This document shows positions 10,363 through 21,862 of a DNA stretch of 64,000 nucleotides, piece after piece. Both the position numbers and the translations under genes were made by a program. This DNA is from Candidatus Pantoea haifensis (GTDB taxonomy: Bacteria > Pseudomonadota > Gammaproteobacteria > Enterobacterales > Enterobacteriaceae), in assembly GCA_018842655.1 (NCBI GenBank), contig JAGTWN010000004.1:1054001-1118000 (forward strand), written 5' to 3'. Each line of letters starts with the position of its first letter. The stretch's first letter is position 1. The notes under the pieces are model-generated. The model saw nothing but the letters and a program-made list of their open reading frames with translations, was not told the DNA's origin and ran no database searches.

Positions 10363-10628
10363 ATGGCGAATGGTTGGGCGTCTGAAGGAGCAGTACAAGA
10401 GCAGATCGACAGTACAGTTAACGATGAGATAACGCGCGTGCGTCAGTCTCTGGGCCATGGCGAAAGCGCAGTGGAATGCGAAGCCTGTGGCGAACCCATT
10501 CCTGAAGCACGGCGGCGTGCGTTACAAGGCGTACGCTATTGTGTGGCCTGTCAGGAGAAGAGAGATAAGCAGCAAAAGGGGCGGGGCTGTTTAACCGTCG
10601 CGGCAGTAAAGACAGCCAGCTGCGTTAA
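10363..10628 (+). CDS. ybiI: DksA/TraR zinc-finger protein YbiI (frame break near C-terminus)
   Basis: Small DksA/TraR-type protein, 88 aa after repair, as in E. coli YbiI. The N-terminal half is helical (EGAVQEQIDSTVNDEI). A four-cysteine zinc finger follows, ECEACGEPIPEARRRAL then RYCVACQ. The G run 10578-10581 is one base short; repair gives the C-terminus FNRRGSKDSQLR and a stop at 10626-10628, which matches the YbiI tail. The molecular role of YbiI is not established; related proteins bind in the RNA polymerase secondary channel, but YbiI lacks the long coiled coil of DksA. Confidence 0.88.
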
Positions 10629-10636
10629 CAGGCGGT

Positions 10637-10735
10637 TCAGGAACCGGGCATGGCCAGGCCACTGCCGATAAACCAGGCTAAAAATCCCACGCCCGCGATA
10701 ATAATGGCGATGGGGAACAGAATACCGATTCTCAT
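10637..10735 (-). CDS. yoaK: YoaK-like 32-aa membrane microprotein
   Basis: Short frame with an AGGA Shine-Dalgarno five bases before its ATG. The product begins MRIGILFPIAIII and ends GLAMPGS; 32 aa, the same length and pattern as the E. coli small membrane protein YoaK (MRIG-FP-...-FLAWF-...-PG). One hydrophobic helix spans about residues 5-24, with a conserved LAWF near its end. It is convergent with ybiI, 8 bp apart, and too short for most automatic gene callers. Function is unknown; E. coli YoaK is known as an expressed inner-membrane microprotein. Confidence 0.8.
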   Translation of the reverse strand: MRIGILFPIAIIIAGVGFLAWFIGSGLAMPGS

Positions 10736-10778
10736 TGTTTTCCTGCTAATGGCTGTTGTGCACGAAGTGCTGATGTTA

Positions 10779-11102
10779 TCACGCTATTTGCAATACTGCG
10801 CGATGGGTTTTTAACATCGTGAATAGCTGAAATTGCGTCGCACCATCAACGTTACGAAGCACTTCACCTTTCCTGTAGGTCAGGTGGTGGATCTGTCCAA
10901 GCTGCCGCCAGACCACAATGGCTGAGGCAATCAGCGCGCAATCTTCTTCGTTTTGCACACATTCCACCGTAGCGTACTGCAACTCATCCAGCCCATTGAT
11001 AAAAACGCTTACCGCGCCAACAGGTAAGATGGCCCGAAGATCATCCAGCATCACGCGGCTCACTGAACGCGAGAGAAACAGCGTTAACCACTTCGTTGTC
11101 AT
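10779..11102 (-). CDS. Uncharacterised 107-aa protein
   Basis: I do not recognise this family. The frame has an ATG preceded by AGGGATTAGG. The product is mixed alpha/beta with no signal peptide or membrane segment, and it has three cysteines, of which one lies in ECVQ and one in EDCAL. A stretch VSVFINGLDELQYATVECVQ looks like successive beta strands. Codon use resembles its neighbours. It lies between the YoaK-like gene and the rhaT promoter, on the strand opposite rhaT. It could be a small ligand-binding or regulatory protein, but nothing in the sequence decides this. Confidence 0.5.
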   Translation of the reverse strand: MTTKWLTLFLSRSVSRVMLDDLRAILPVGAVSVFINGLDELQYATVECVQNEEDCALIASAIVVWRQLGQIHHLTYRKGEVLRNVDGATQFQLFTMLKTHRAVLQIA

Positions 11103-11458
11103 CCTAATCCCTGATATCGACGAAAAACTTGTTTATACGGCTTTGCCGGGCTGATGAAAAGGTGCTTTCTCTCTTTGCCAGAGAGTCTGGCAGGGCGGCA
11201 GTCAGCACGAAAATGTGCTGCGCCACACAGCAAAATAACAAAAAAAGCTGAATAATAAGCAACTTAACCGCTTAAGGGTTCGACTTTCTGACAAATGCGA
11301 ATTTGTGATCTCTGACGGGATTAACGGGCAAATATTGCCATCAGGTTGCTATCTCCGGCAGCCATCTAAAGGCTGAAGAATTCCTGCAAACCGTAGACTG
11401 CCTGCTAAACGGGAACCGCTGGGTTTCCTGTCGGCCTCAACCTTACCAAGGAATAACA
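11103..11458. other. rhaT upstream region without a gene
   Basis: No credible coding frame. It holds a small hairpin CAGCAC/GTGCTG at 11203-11220, the RhaS-type operator listed separately at 11323-11373, and the rhaT Shine-Dalgarno AAGGAA near 11449. Confidence 0.7.
11323..11373 (+). promoter_or_regulatory. RhaS-type operator upstream of rhaT
   Basis: Half-sites AACGGGCAAATATTGCC and (reverse complement of the right arm) GCCTTTAGATGGCTGCC, separated by 17 bp. This is the same TGCC-N17-GGCA geometry as at aldA and rhaB. RhaS activates rhaT in E. coli. The left arm is the weakest of the six half-sites in this window. Confidence 0.6.
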
Positions 11459-12492
11459 ATGAACAGTGCCATTATTGCAGGTATCTTCTGGCATTTCGTC
11501 GGAGCTGCCAGTGCCGCGTGCTTCTACGCGCCTTTTAAGCAGGTGAAAAGATGGTCATGGGAAACCATGTGGTCAGTGGGCGGGTTGATGTCATGGCTGA
11601 TCTTGCCATGGGCGGTCAGCGCCGTATTACTGCCAAATTTCTGGGCCTATTACAGCGGCTTTAGCCTCTCTCAGTTACTGCCGGTGTTTCTGTTTGGTGC
11701 TATGTGGGGCGTAGGAAACATTAACTATGGCCTCACTATGCGCTATCTCGGCATGTCGATGGGGATTGGTATCGCCATTGGCATCACGCTGGTGGTGGGC
11801 ACACTGATGACGCCCCTTATTCAGGGACGCTTCGGCGAGCTGTTTGCCTCCACCGGTGGACGGCTGACGCTGCTGGGTGTTTTCGTCGCGCTGATCGGCG
11901 TGGCAATTGTGTCACGTGCTGGTCTGTTGAAAGAGCGTGCGCTGGGTATCAATGCCGAAGAGTTTAATTTGAAAAAGGGTTAGTGCTGGCAGTGATGTGC
12001 GGCATTTTTTCGGCAGGAATGTCATTTGCTATGGATGCAGCAAAACCCATGCATGATGCCGCTGCGCAGGCTGGTATCGACCCGCTCTACGTTGCGTTGC
12101 CCAGCTATGTCGTCATTATGGGCGGTGGGGCGCTGGTGAATCTGGCGTTCTGTTTCTTCCGTCTGGCAACCAAACGCGAGCTGTCGGTGCGTAAGGATTT
12201 CTCACTGGCGAAGCCGCTGCTGCTCGCTAACATTGCGTTTGCCGTACTCGGCGGCACCATGTGGTATCTGCAATTCTTCTTTTACGCCTGGGGCCACGCC
12301 AACATCCCGCCGCAGTATGACTATATAAGCTGGATGCTGCACATGAGTTTGTATGTCCTGTGTGGCGGTTTGGTTGGGTTGTTGATGAAAGAATGGAAAT
12401 CAGTCGGACGTCGTCCGGTTGGCGTCCTCTCTATTGGCTGCGTGGTGATCATCATCGCCGCTAACATTGTCGGCCTGGGTCTGGCGGCCTGA
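11459..12492 (+). CDS. rhaT: L-rhamnose:proton symporter (frame break)
   Basis: Inner-membrane L-rhamnose/H+ symporter of the drug/metabolite transporter superfamily, 344 aa after repair, the same as E. coli RhaT, with 10 predicted helices. Near-identical blocks: [41 protein letters not shown] and [13 protein letters not shown]. The frame stops in the G run 11977-11979 (KKG-stop); one more G gives [16 protein letters not shown]. The start has AAGGAAT before ATGAACAGTGCC. It is convergent with rhaR, as in E. coli, and carries a RhaS-type operator 85-136 bp upstream. Confidence 0.95.
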
Positions 12493-12503
12493 TGGCAAAA
12501 AGG

Positions 12504-12526
12504 GCGAGCCGGCAAGGCTGGCTCGC
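12504..12526. terminator. Hairpin between convergent rhaT and rhaR
   Basis: Stem GCGAGCC / GGCTCGC (12504-12510, 12520-12526). The rhaR side is followed by CCCTTTTTGCC, so it works best as the terminator of the rhaSR message. Confidence 0.7.
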
Positions 12527-12527
12527 T

Positions 12528-13400
12528 TTACGGTTTTGCCATATCGGTGGTTTTACTGGTGAGGCGAGGGGCAAGGAAACGCTGACGCCAGGCGCTGGGT
12601 GTCAAACCTGTTTCCCGGGTAAACACCACGGAAAAATAGTTGCTGTCATCGAATCCGCAGCGGGCAGCAACTTCACCAATCAAACAATCCTGGGTGCGTA
12701 ACAGATATTTTGCCTGACACAGTTGTAACTGACGCAGGTAATGACCCACGGTCATACCGGTTTGTTGGCGAAAAAGCTGCTTAAGCGCGCGCTCGTTGAG
12801 CTGATTTTGCTGACAAAACAGCGCCAGATCGAAGGGGCGGGCAATGGCACCTTGTAAGGCTGACATCAACAAGTCGAGCTGTTCGCCTTCAGGCAGTGCC
12901 CACGGGCGATCGGCTGCATAACCGTGACGGCGTAAAATCAACGCCAGTTGCAGGAATAAAGCTTCAGATAACTGGATCGACAGCGGATCGGTTTTGCGGC
13001 TTTCACGCTCAAGCTGGGTAATTACGCTGCGCGCTAACGCCATACCGCGCGTGGTTAAGCGCCAGCAGCCGGGCGCATCATCACCTTGCGGAGGCAGCAG
13101 TTGATGCCAGTCCAGTGCAAGTCCAAAGCGGTCTCGGCAGTAGAGGATATTATCCAGCACTAAATCGTTCACGCCATCGTAGCTGTGGCAGTCATTGTCG
13201 CGGATATAAAAGACATCGCCGCAGGTGATGAGCCACGGGCGATCGTTGAGGATATGCAGACCATTACCGCGCCAGACAATAACTATCTCGCTGAACTCAT
13301 GCCGGTGAGGCGGAAAAGAGGGTTGGGGCATACGCTCCGCCACCGCCACCGGCAAATTGGTGGCGGGAAAGTAATCTTCCCGACTGAGTATCAACGGCAT
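12528..13400 (-). CDS. rhaR: AraC-family activator RhaR
   Basis: L-rhamnose-responsive activator of rhaSR transcription, 290 aa and intact. The N-terminal cupin (residues 1-170) holds the [12 protein letters not shown] strand that starts the sugar-binding barrel. The C-terminal double helix-turn-helix (about 190-275) includes [27 protein letters not shown] and [22 protein letters not shown]. An AGGAG Shine-Dalgarno lies before the ATG, and the start is 11 bp after the rhaS stop. rhaS-rhaR is therefore one operon, divergent from rhaBAD and convergent with rhaT, as in E. coli. Confidence 0.95.
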   Translation of the reverse strand: MPLILSREDYFPATNLPVAVAERMPQPSFPPHRHEFSEIVIVWRGNGLHILNDRPWLITCGDVFYIRDNDCHSYDGVNDLVLDNILYCRDRFGLALDWHQLLPPQGDDAPGCWRLTTRGMALARSVITQLERESRKTDPLSIQLSEALFLQLALILRRHGYAADRPWALPEGEQLDLLMSALQGAIARPFDLALFCQQNQLNERALKQLFRQQTGMTVGHYLRQLQLCQAKYLLRTQDCLIGEVAARCGFDDSNYFSVVFTRETGLTPSAWRQRFLAPRLTSKTTDMAKP

Positions 13401-13411
13401 GGCTGACTCCT

Positions 13412-14232
13412 TTACAACATCTGTTGGCGCTCCGCGCGTGGAGCGCAGCCAAATTCGCGCCTGAACAAGGTGGAAAAGTGATTGCTGTCACCGAAGCCAC
13501 ACTGAAAAGCGATATCGGTGATACGCATATCGCTGTGTCGCAGTAAATGACGCGCCTGCAACAGGCGTAACCGGTTGAGATAACGCTGCGGCGTGCTGCC
13601 GGTTTGCTGCTTCATCTGTCGATGTAGCGTGCGTAGCGACAGCGAAAATTGATCTGCCAGCGCCTCCCAGACAATCTCATCACTGTAATGCTCATTCAGC
13701 CAGTCAAGCAATCGGTGTAACCGCGCTTCCTGATCCTGAGCCTGCTCATTGCGACAGGTTTCACGTAACAAAACCAGTAATTGTAAAAACAGTTGTTCCT
13801 GACGCGCCTGTTTTTCCAGCGACCACGCATCATCGTGCCGCATCTGTCCTACCACATTCAGCGCCTGGGCCATCACTTTGTGATTGATGCGCCAGTGCGA
13901 GGCATGCTGTCCCTCATTATCCACAGGTAGCAGCGCCTGCAATCCTGACAGAAAGCGAAACGCATCAGGGCTGCGATAAAGCACATTGGTCAGGCAAAGA
14001 TTTTCTGTTTGTTCATAGAGATGACGATCGTGATCGCGCACAAAACAGACGCAACCGGCACAGAGCGTTTGCGGCTGACCATTAAACACATGAATCCCTG
14101 AACCCTGTTCCACTAACACTATTTCATGAAAATCATGATGATGTTCAGGAAAGGCCTGCTGTGGTACGCGCGGCTCAATAGCAATCGCGTAATCGCCTTC
14201 CGGAAAAAATCAGCACTGTGCAGAATGGTCAT
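13412..14232 (-). CDS. rhaS: AraC-family activator RhaS (frame break near start)
   Basis: Rhamnose-bound RhaS activates rhaBAD and rhaT. 273 aa after repair; E. coli RhaS has 278. The true start is the ATG at 14232 with GAGGCG upstream, giving [10 protein letters not shown]. The A run 14204-14209 (T on the coding strand) is one base short, and repair continues into [15 protein letters not shown] and [15 protein letters not shown] later in-frame ATG near 14119 would remove the cupin entry and is not the start. The DNA-binding half has [16 protein letters not shown] and [19 protein letters not shown], the helices that would read the three operators in this window. Confidence 0.93.
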
Positions 14233-14400
14233 GATCGCCTCTTGTTACTGTTAACAAAACCGTAACCGAGTCTAAACAGGCCGCCCGAACCTTACCTTGA
14301 ATTTTTACCTTAACTCAGCAGGAATCATGCTGTTTATTCAAGAAATTCCCAGCAGATAACAGAATTGCGGCGAAGGTCACATCCTGTTCTCTGCTGCCTC

Positions 14401-14416
14401 TGTGATCTCTCTCACG
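14401..14416. promoter_or_regulatory. Candidate CRP site in the rhaSR-rhaBAD intergenic region
   Basis: TGTGATCTCTCTCACG matches TGTGA-N6-TCACA at 9 of 10 positions. It lies directly upstream of the RhaS-type operator, as CRP does at E. coli rhaBAD, so catabolite control is likely. Confidence 0.65.
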
Positions 14417-14419
14417 AAC

Positions 14420-14470
14420 TTCTTTGTCAGTCTGCCAGCGCCAATGGCGCGCTGGCAGTACGGGGAAGGT
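14420..14470 (+). promoter_or_regulatory. RhaS-type operator of rhaBAD
   Basis: Half-sites TTCTTTGTCAGTCTGCC and (reverse complement) ACCTTCCCCGTACTGCC, separated by 17 bp. A central inverted repeat CTGCCAGCGC / GCGCTGGCAG spans 14432-14458. rhaB starts 55 bp downstream. The spacing equals that at aldA and rhaT. Confidence 0.75.
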
Positions 14471-14525
14471 GGCGAAACCGCAAGGTTTCTACTCTGTGAT
14501 CGTCAAATCACAGGAATAACACGCC

Positions 14526-15998
14526 ATGAGTAAGCGAAATATCGTTGCCGTAGATTTAGGCGCTTCCAGCGGACGGGTGATGCTCGCACACTGGGATGAC
14601 GCAAGCCGCCATATCGGTGTGCGCGAAGTGCACCGCTTCGCTAATCAGCGTCAGCGCCGTAATGGCTACGACTGCTGGGATGTTGAGCAACTGGAGCGCG
14701 AAATCCGCACGGGTCTGGCCCAACTTGATGCTGAAAAAACAGTGGCAGACAGTATCGGCATTGATACCTGGGGCGTGGACATGGTGTTGCTGGATGCGCA
14801 GGGCGAGCGCGTCGGCGAAGCGGTGAGTTATCGTGATGCGCGCACCCACGGCGTAATGGAACAGGCGCTGCGTGAGCTGGGTAAAAACACGATTTATAGC
14901 CGCACCGGTATTCAGTTTCTTCCTTTCAATACGCTGTATCAAATGCGGGCGCTGCATCAAATGCAGCCCGACTGGCAGGCTCGTGTGGCACATGCCTTGA
15001 TGATGCCGGATTACCTGCATTATCGCCTGACCGGCAACATGAACTGGGAGTACACCAACGCCACAACTACCCAGATGCTCAATATTGACAGCGGTGAGTG
15101 GGATGCTGATCTGCTGGCCTGGGCGGGTGTAGATGCAAAATGGTTTGGTAAGCCGCAAGCGCCAGGCAACACCATTGGTCACTGGCAAAGCGCCACTGGC
15201 GCAAAGGTTCCGGTGATTGCCGTCGCCACGCATGACACCGCCAGCGCGGTGTTAGCAACGCCGCTTACGCAGGATGACGCCGCCTATTTGAGTTCAGGCA
15301 CCTGGTCGCTGATGGGATTCGAAAGTTTACAACCTTATGCCTCCGAAACCGCGCTGCGCGTCAATGTGACCAATGAGGGCGGCGCGGAGGGCTATCGTGT
15401 ATTGAAAAACATTATGGGGCTGTGGCTGCTTCAACGCATTTGTAGCGAGCTGAATATCGACGATCTGTGTGCATTAATTGCTGATACAACGCATGAGCCC
15501 GCGTGCCGTTCGCTGATTAACCCCAACGATTCGCGGTTTATCAATCCTGACAGTATGGTCGGTGAGATCCAAAATGCCTGCGCTGAGCAGGGTATGTCGG
15601 TGCCGCAATCGGCGGCGGCCTTAGCGCGCTGCATTTTTGACAGCCTGGCACTGCTTTACCGTGAAGTGATGAGCGAACTGGCGGCACTGCGCGGCAAACC
15701 CTTCAGCCAGCTGCATGTGGTTGGCGGTGGCTGCCAAAATCGTTTCCTTAACCAGTTGTGTGCCGATGCCTGCCAGATTCCGCTGCTGGCTGGGCCGATA
15801 GAAGCCTCCACGCTAGGCAATATCGGTTGCCAGCTCATTGCGCTGGGTGAATTCACCGACGTGGCCGATTTCCGTCGCTGCGTGGCAGACAACTTCCCGT
15901 TAGAAAAATTTGAACCGCAAACAAACAGCGCCTTTGCTGCCTGTCAGGCACGCTTCACGGCGCTGAGTCAACCTGCTAAGGAACTTGCTTATGACTAA
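14526..15998 (+). CDS. rhaB: L-rhamnulokinase
   Basis: ATP-dependent phosphorylation of L-rhamnulose to L-rhamnulose-1-phosphate in the cytoplasm. FGGY-family sugar kinase, 490 aa, intact. The N-terminal phosphate-binding loop is [13 protein letters not shown] (residues 8-20). The catalytic aspartate lies in [13 protein letters not shown] or in the following substrate loop region, and the second-domain ATP motifs are [11 protein letters not shown] and [15 protein letters not shown]. The start has AGGA upstream. The stop overlaps the start of rhaA by 8 bp, so the operon is translationally coupled. Confidence 0.97.
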   Translation: MSKRNIVAVDLGASSGRVMLAHWDDASRHIGVREVHRFANQRQRRNGYDCWDVEQLEREIRTGLAQLDAEKTVADSIGIDTWGVDMVLLDAQGERVGEAVSYRDARTHGVMEQALRELGKNTIYSRTGIQFLPFNTLYQMRALHQMQPDWQARVAHALMMPDYLHYRLTGNMNWEYTNATTTQMLNIDSGEWDADLLAWAGVDAKWFGKPQAPGNTIGHWQSATGAKVPVIAVATHDTASAVLATPLTQDDAAYLSSGTWSLMGFESLQPYASETALRVNVTNEGGAEGYRVLKNIMGLWLLQRICSELNIDDLCALIADTTHEPACRSLINPNDSRFINPDSMVGEIQNACAEQGMSVPQSAAALARCIFDSLALLYREVMSELAALRGKPFSQLHVVGGGCQNRFLNQLCADACQIPLLAGPIEASTLGNIGCQLIALGEFTDVADFRRCVADNFPLEKFEPQTNSAFAACQARFTALSQPAKELAYD

Positions 15999-17247
15999 GC
16001 TGATTGAACAAGCCTTTGAACTGGCGAAACAACGTTACGCTGAAACAGGAGTGGATGTTGAACAAGCGATTCAGCGTCTGGATAGCGTACCTGTGTCTAT
16101 GCACTGCTGGCAGGGTGATGATGTTCGTGGATTTGAGAACCCGCAAGGTACCTTGACTGGCGGGATCCAGGCGACCGGTAACTATCCAGGCCGCGCCCGT
16201 AATGCAGAGGAACTGCGCGCCGATCTTGATAAAGCGTTGTCATTAATCCCGGGTCCCAAGCGCCTCAATCTGCATGCCATTTATCTTGAAAGCGATCAAC
16301 CTGTTGAGCGTGATGCGATTGAACCTAAGCACTTCGCTAACTGGGTCGAGTGGGCAAAGCAAAACAGTCTGGGACTCGATTTCAACCCAAGCTGCTTTTC
16401 GCACCCGCTCAGTGCCGATGGTTTTACGCTGTCGCATGCTGACCATAACATTCGCCAGTTCTGGATCGATCACTGTAAAGCCAGCCGTCGTGTCTCCGCA
16501 TATTTTGGCGAACAGCTCGGCACGCCGTCGTTGATGAATATCTGGGTGCCGGATGGCATGAAAGATATAACGGTTGATCGTATGGCTCCGCGTCAGCGTC
16601 TGCTGAGCGCACTGGATGAGATCATCGCCGAGAAGTTAAACCCTGCGCACCACATTGATGCGGTTGAAAGCAAGCTTTTTGGTATTGGCGCTGAAAGCTA
16701 CACCGTGGGATCGAATGAATTTTTCCTCGGCTACGCCAGCAGTCGCCAGACTGCGCTGACGCTGGATGCCGGCCATTTCCATCCAACCGAAGTTATCTCT
16801 GACAAAATTTCCGCCGCCATGCTCTATGTGCCACGTCTGCTGCTGCACGTGAGCCGTCCAGTGCGTTGGGACAGCGACCATGTGGTGCTGCTTGATGATG
16901 AAACGCAGGCGATTGCCAGCGAAATCGTGCGGCATCAACTGTTCGATAAGGTTCACATTGGCCTCGATTTCTTCGATGCCTCTATCAACCGCATCGCAGC
17001 ATGGGTGATTGGCACGCGCAACGCGAAAAAGGCTTTACTACGCGCCTTGCTGGAGCCAACAGAACGGCTGCGCAGGATCGAAGCGGAAGGCGATTACACC
17101 GCACGCCTGGCGCTGCTGGAAGAACAAAAATCTCTGCCGTGGCAGGCCGTCTGGGAAGCCTGGTGTCTGCGTCACGATGTTCCGGCAGATGCCAGCTGGC
17201 TAAGTGAAGTACGCCATTACGAACAACACATTCTGAGTCAACGTTAA
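15991..17247 (+). CDS. rhaA: L-rhamnose isomerase
   Basis: Interconverts L-rhamnose and L-rhamnulose using Mn2+ or Zn2+; 418 aa, intact and close to E. coli RhaA. Conserved blocks: [70 protein letters not shown] (metal-binding Asp and His) and [13 protein letters not shown]-like [13 protein letters not shown]. The ATG at 15991 is used because TAAGGA precedes it and MTKLIEQ aligns with the E. coli start; a TTG two codons upstream is not needed. Confidence 0.97.
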   Translation: MTKLIEQAFELAKQRYAETGVDVEQAIQRLDSVPVSMHCWQGDDVRGFENPQGTLTGGIQATGNYPGRARNAEELRADLDKALSLIPGPKRLNLHAIYLESDQPVERDAIEPKHFANWVEWAKQNSLGLDFNPSCFSHPLSADGFTLSHADHNIRQFWIDHCKASRRVSAYFGEQLGTPSLMNIWVPDGMKDITVDRMAPRQRLLSALDEIIAEKLNPAHHIDAVESKLFGIGAESYTVGSNEFFLGYASSRQTALTLDAGHFHPTEVISDKISAAMLYVPRLLLHVSRPVRWDSDHVVLLDDETQAIASEIVRHQLFDKVHIGLDFFDASINRIAAWVIGTRNAKKALLRALLEPTERLRRIEAEGDYTARLALLEEQKSLPWQAVWEAWCLRHDVPADASWLSEVRHYEQHILSQR

Positions 17248-17256
17248 GGATCCACT

Positions 17257-18098
17257 ATGCAAAGCATTCTTTCTTCCTGGTTTGTTAAAGGAATGGTTAA
17301 AGCCACCAGTGATATGTGGTTAAAAGGCTGGGATGAGCGCAACGGTGGTAACGTCAGTTTGCGTTTGCTGGAAGAGGAGGTGACGCCTTTTGCCGCTGAT
17401 TTCTGCGCCGAACCCCGCTGTATTGAACTGACGCAACCGGCTCCGGCTCTGGCTAACTGCTGGTTTTTAGTTACCGGTTCCGGCAAGTTCTTCCGTAATG
17501 TTCAGCTCGATCCGGCTGATTCACTGGTGCTTTTGCAGGTCGATGACAAAGGTCTGTCGTATAAAATTCACTGGGGCCTGGTCAATGGCGGGCTGCCGAC
17601 ATCGGAACTGGCATCGCATTTTCAGTCGCACTGCGTACGCAAAGCGGTCAGTAACGGTGCGGATCGCGTCATCATGCACTGTCACGCCACCAATTTCATG
17701 GCGCTGAGCTATGTGGTTGAGCTGGATTCTGCACGCTTTACCCGTTTGTTATGGGAAGGCAGCACCGAATGCTTAGTAGTATTTCCGGATGGCGTCGGTA
17801 TTTTGCCGTGGATGGTGCCCGGCACGGATGGCATCGGCGCTGCGACTGCAGAACAAATGGCCTCTCATACGCTGGTGATGTGGCCATTCCACGGCATCTT
17901 CGGCACCGGGCCGACGCTGGACGAAGCCTTTGGCCTGATCGACACCGCTGAAAAATCGTCAGAGGTGATTGTGAAGGTGTTGTCGATGGGGGCATACGCC
18001 AAAGTATTACCACTGAACAGCTGGTGGCGCTGGGTGAGCGTTTTGGCGTAACGCCATGGCAGGCGGCGTTAGACGTGGGGCCTGCTAATGCTGCGTAG
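17257..18098 (+). CDS. rhaD: L-rhamnulose-1-phosphate aldolase (frame break near C-terminus)
   Basis: Class II zinc aldolase that cleaves L-rhamnulose-1-phosphate to DHAP and L-lactaldehyde; about 280 aa after repair (E. coli 274). Zinc ligands are the two histidines of MHCHATNF and the later histidine of [10 protein letters not shown]; the phosphate loop is in NGGNVSLR. The G run 17988-17992 is one base short; repair replaces an irrelevant tail with [19 protein letters not shown] and GVTPWQAAL, the family C-terminus, stopping at 18096-18098. The end overlaps the start of rhaM by 11 bp. Confidence 0.94.
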
Positions 18099-18402
18099 AG
18101 CCTTTGTTATGCAGGTGCACGGGGATTGCCACGCAGAGTACGAGCGTCGGCATTCCCCCATCTGGCCTGAGCTGGAACAGACGCTCAAAGCACACGGCGC
18201 ACACAATTATGCTATCTGGCTGGATGCCGAACGCAATTTATTGTTTGCCAGTGTGGAAATCGAGTCGGAAGAACGCTGGAATGCGGTGGCGCAGACGGAA
18301 GTTTGTCAACGATGGTGGGCATCAATGAAAGATTTGATGCCGTCAAATCCCGACAACAGTCCGGTCAGTCAGGCGCTAAAACCGGTCTTTTTCCTTGAGT
18401 GA
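18088..18402 (+). CDS. rhaM: L-rhamnose mutarotase
   Basis: Interconverts the anomers of L-rhamnose, supplying the form used by RhaA; 104 aa, the E. coli RhaM (YiiL) length. Ferredoxin-like fold with diagnostic [21 protein letters not shown] (His and Tyr of the active site), HNYAIWLD and [14 protein letters not shown]. It is the last gene of the rhaBADM operon, translationally coupled to rhaD, and is followed by a perfect hairpin. Confidence 0.96.
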   Translation: MLRRAFVMQVHGDCHAEYERRHSPIWPELEQTLKAHGAHNYAIWLDAERNLLFASVEIESEERWNAVAQTEVCQRWWASMKDLMPSNPDNSPVSQALKPVFFLE

Positions 18403-18435
18403 TATTTTAAGTAAAAAGCAGGGCGGAATATCCGT

Positions 18436-18468
18436 AATACCAGTCAGTTAAGCAACTGACTGGTATTT
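18436..18468. terminator. Terminator of the rha operon
   Basis: Perfect 14-bp stem AATACCAGTCAGTT / AACTGACTGGTATT with an AAGC loop between the convergent rhaM and LacI-type regulator genes. The T tail is short. Confidence 0.8.
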
Positions 18469-18529
18469 GCGAAAGCGTAAAACCTGTGACCGGACAGAAA
18501 CCTCTGACATGGATTTGGCCACTGAGACA

Positions 18530-19524
18530 CTATCTCCGGCTTACCGATTCCCTTATTACCAGCGTTCCGGACAAACTGTTACGACTCTCGTCATGCGGTA
18601 GATCCAGAATAATTTCTACCGCGCGTTTTACCATTTGGTCGAGCGGCGTATCGATGGTGGTCAGCGCAGGCGAAAAGTAATGACCAGTCGTTGCGTTATC
18701 AAAACCGGCCACCGAAATCGCTTCCGGAACCTCCAGGTTAAGATCTTTTAACGCCTTTATCGCCCCCAAGGCCATATCATCATTGCCAGCAAGAATAGCG
18801 GTAAAGGTTTCCTGTCGGCTGATAAGTTCCCGCGCCGCCTGATAACCGCTTTCCATACTCCAGTTTCCCTGCGTGACTAGCTTTTCATAATCCTTTTGCC
18901 CCTGGCTTATTAATTTATCCTGCCAGGCCTGCTGGCGAGCCGAGTTGCTGGGTGAGGGCATCTTGCCGCGAATATAAGCGATTCTTTTATGTCCCTGGCT
19001 GAACAGGTAATCCATCATGCTTTCAGCACCACGATAATGATCGATAAAGATGGCGCGATCGGCATGCCCCGTTAATTTATGATTTAGCACGATTACCGGA
19101 ACCGGACTTTCAGCGACGATTTTTTCTAATTGCGCGCTGCTCATATGGCGCGGATAAACCATGACCCCGGCGCATTTCATCCGCACCAGAAAATCGATAG
19201 CGTTCATCTCTTCTTCTGCGGAATTTTTGCCGTCGGCGAAAATTAAGCGGCGATCGTGCTCTTCACAAAACTTTGCTGCGTTATAAACCAGCGTCGAAAA
19301 AAAGGCCCGTTATAAACATCGTTGGTTATCACCAGACCAATCATGTTGGTTTTTTGCGTGGCCAGCTGCTGCGCCAGCAGATTAGGTCGATAGCCGGTTT
19401 CTTCAATGGCTTTATACACCAGTGCTTTGATCTCCTCCCTGACGATATTTTTACCGTTTAATACACGAGACACCGTCGATTTGGACACGCCGGCGCTTCG
19501 TGCGACATCAAGCATTGTAACCAT
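18530..19524 (-). CDS. LacI-family repressor, AscG-like (frame break)
   Basis: About 331 aa after repair. N-terminal LacI helix-turn-helix TMLDVARSAGVSKSTVSRVLNG (residues 3-24), hinge GYRPNLLAQQLATQKT, then a periplasmic-binding-like sugar domain with VIVLNH, AGNDDMALGAIKAL and VAGFDNATTG. The A run 19297-19303 is one base short; repair joins YNGPFF to STLVYNAAKFCEEHDRR. It resembles AscG, the repressor of the E. coli beta-glucoside asc system. It lies 34 bp downstream of a beta-glucoside-type PTS gene on the same strand, and tandem CCGGTT palindromes stand before that PTS gene, so it most likely represses the PTS gene and itself. Confidence 0.87.
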
Positions 19525-19558
19525 TACATCCTCGCTTTAAGGAACCCCGGCAACACGG

Positions 19559-21467
<1,909 letters not shown>

Positions 21468-21486
21468 TCCCTGCCGTCTGAATTAA

Positions 21487-21535
21487 GAAACCGGTTTCAG
21501 CCTAACAGCGCAAAGGAGGTCTGCAACCGGTTTCA
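21487..21535 (-). promoter_or_regulatory. Tandem LacI/GalR-type operators for the PTS gene
   Basis: Perfect palindrome GAAACCGGTTTC (21487-21498) and near-copy GCAACCGGTTTC (21524-21535), centres 36 bp apart. AACCGGTT is a typical LacI/GalR-family core, and as I recall close to the AscG box. The upstream copy overlaps the -10 hexamer. Confidence 0.72.
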
Positions 21536-21560
21536 TAAAGAAGTGTGGCAGTTATCGCAA
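21532..21560 (-). promoter_or_regulatory. Sigma-70 promoter of the PTS gene
   Basis: -35 TTGCGA (21560-21555), 17-bp spacer, -10 TATGAA (21537-21532) on the minus strand. It directs transcription toward the PTS gene and overlaps the second operator. Confidence 0.55.
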
Positions 21561-21786
21561 TTTTCTTGCATGAACCAGAATGGGGGAAGACCAATATTCC
21601 GGCGCCGAACATGTTTAAAAATCATACAGAGTTATCTTTCGAACCAAACGCGAGCGGACAAAAAATGCCCGCGCATGATTGCCTGGGATTGCGTCGGGAA
21701 GTGCCTGGAATAATGAAAGAGATTCTGGCGATGGCGGGAAGCGTCGTGCCAATCGTAAGGCGGGACAAAGAATATCCACGAGCGGT
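21561..21786. other. Spacer between PTS promoter and comR terminator
   Basis: No recognisable gene. A plus-strand frame of 92 codons runs through it but resembles no family and continues into the comR terminator hairpin, so I do not call it. Confidence 0.5.
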
Positions 21787-21815
21787 AAAAAAGCCGCAAC
21801 GTTACCCGTTGCGGC
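21787..21815 (-). terminator. Terminator of comR
   Basis: Stem GCCGCAACG / CGTTGCGGC (21793-21801, 21807-21815). Read on the minus strand it is followed by TTTTTT (21792-21787), about 50 bp after the comR stop. Confidence 0.85.
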
Positions 21816-21862
21816 GTACTTAAAAGGTCAACTTACAAACATTACGGAATATCCGCTCTGTT

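Noticed and set aside
11203-11220. Hairpin CAGCAC/GTGCTG upstream of rhaT as a terminator or riboswitch
   Set aside because: Short stem without a T tract and no conserved aptamer features.
21545-21823. A 92-codon plus-strand frame between the PTS promoter and comR
   Set aside because: It overlaps the PTS promoter and the comR terminator hairpin, has no good ribosome-binding site, and resembles no family.
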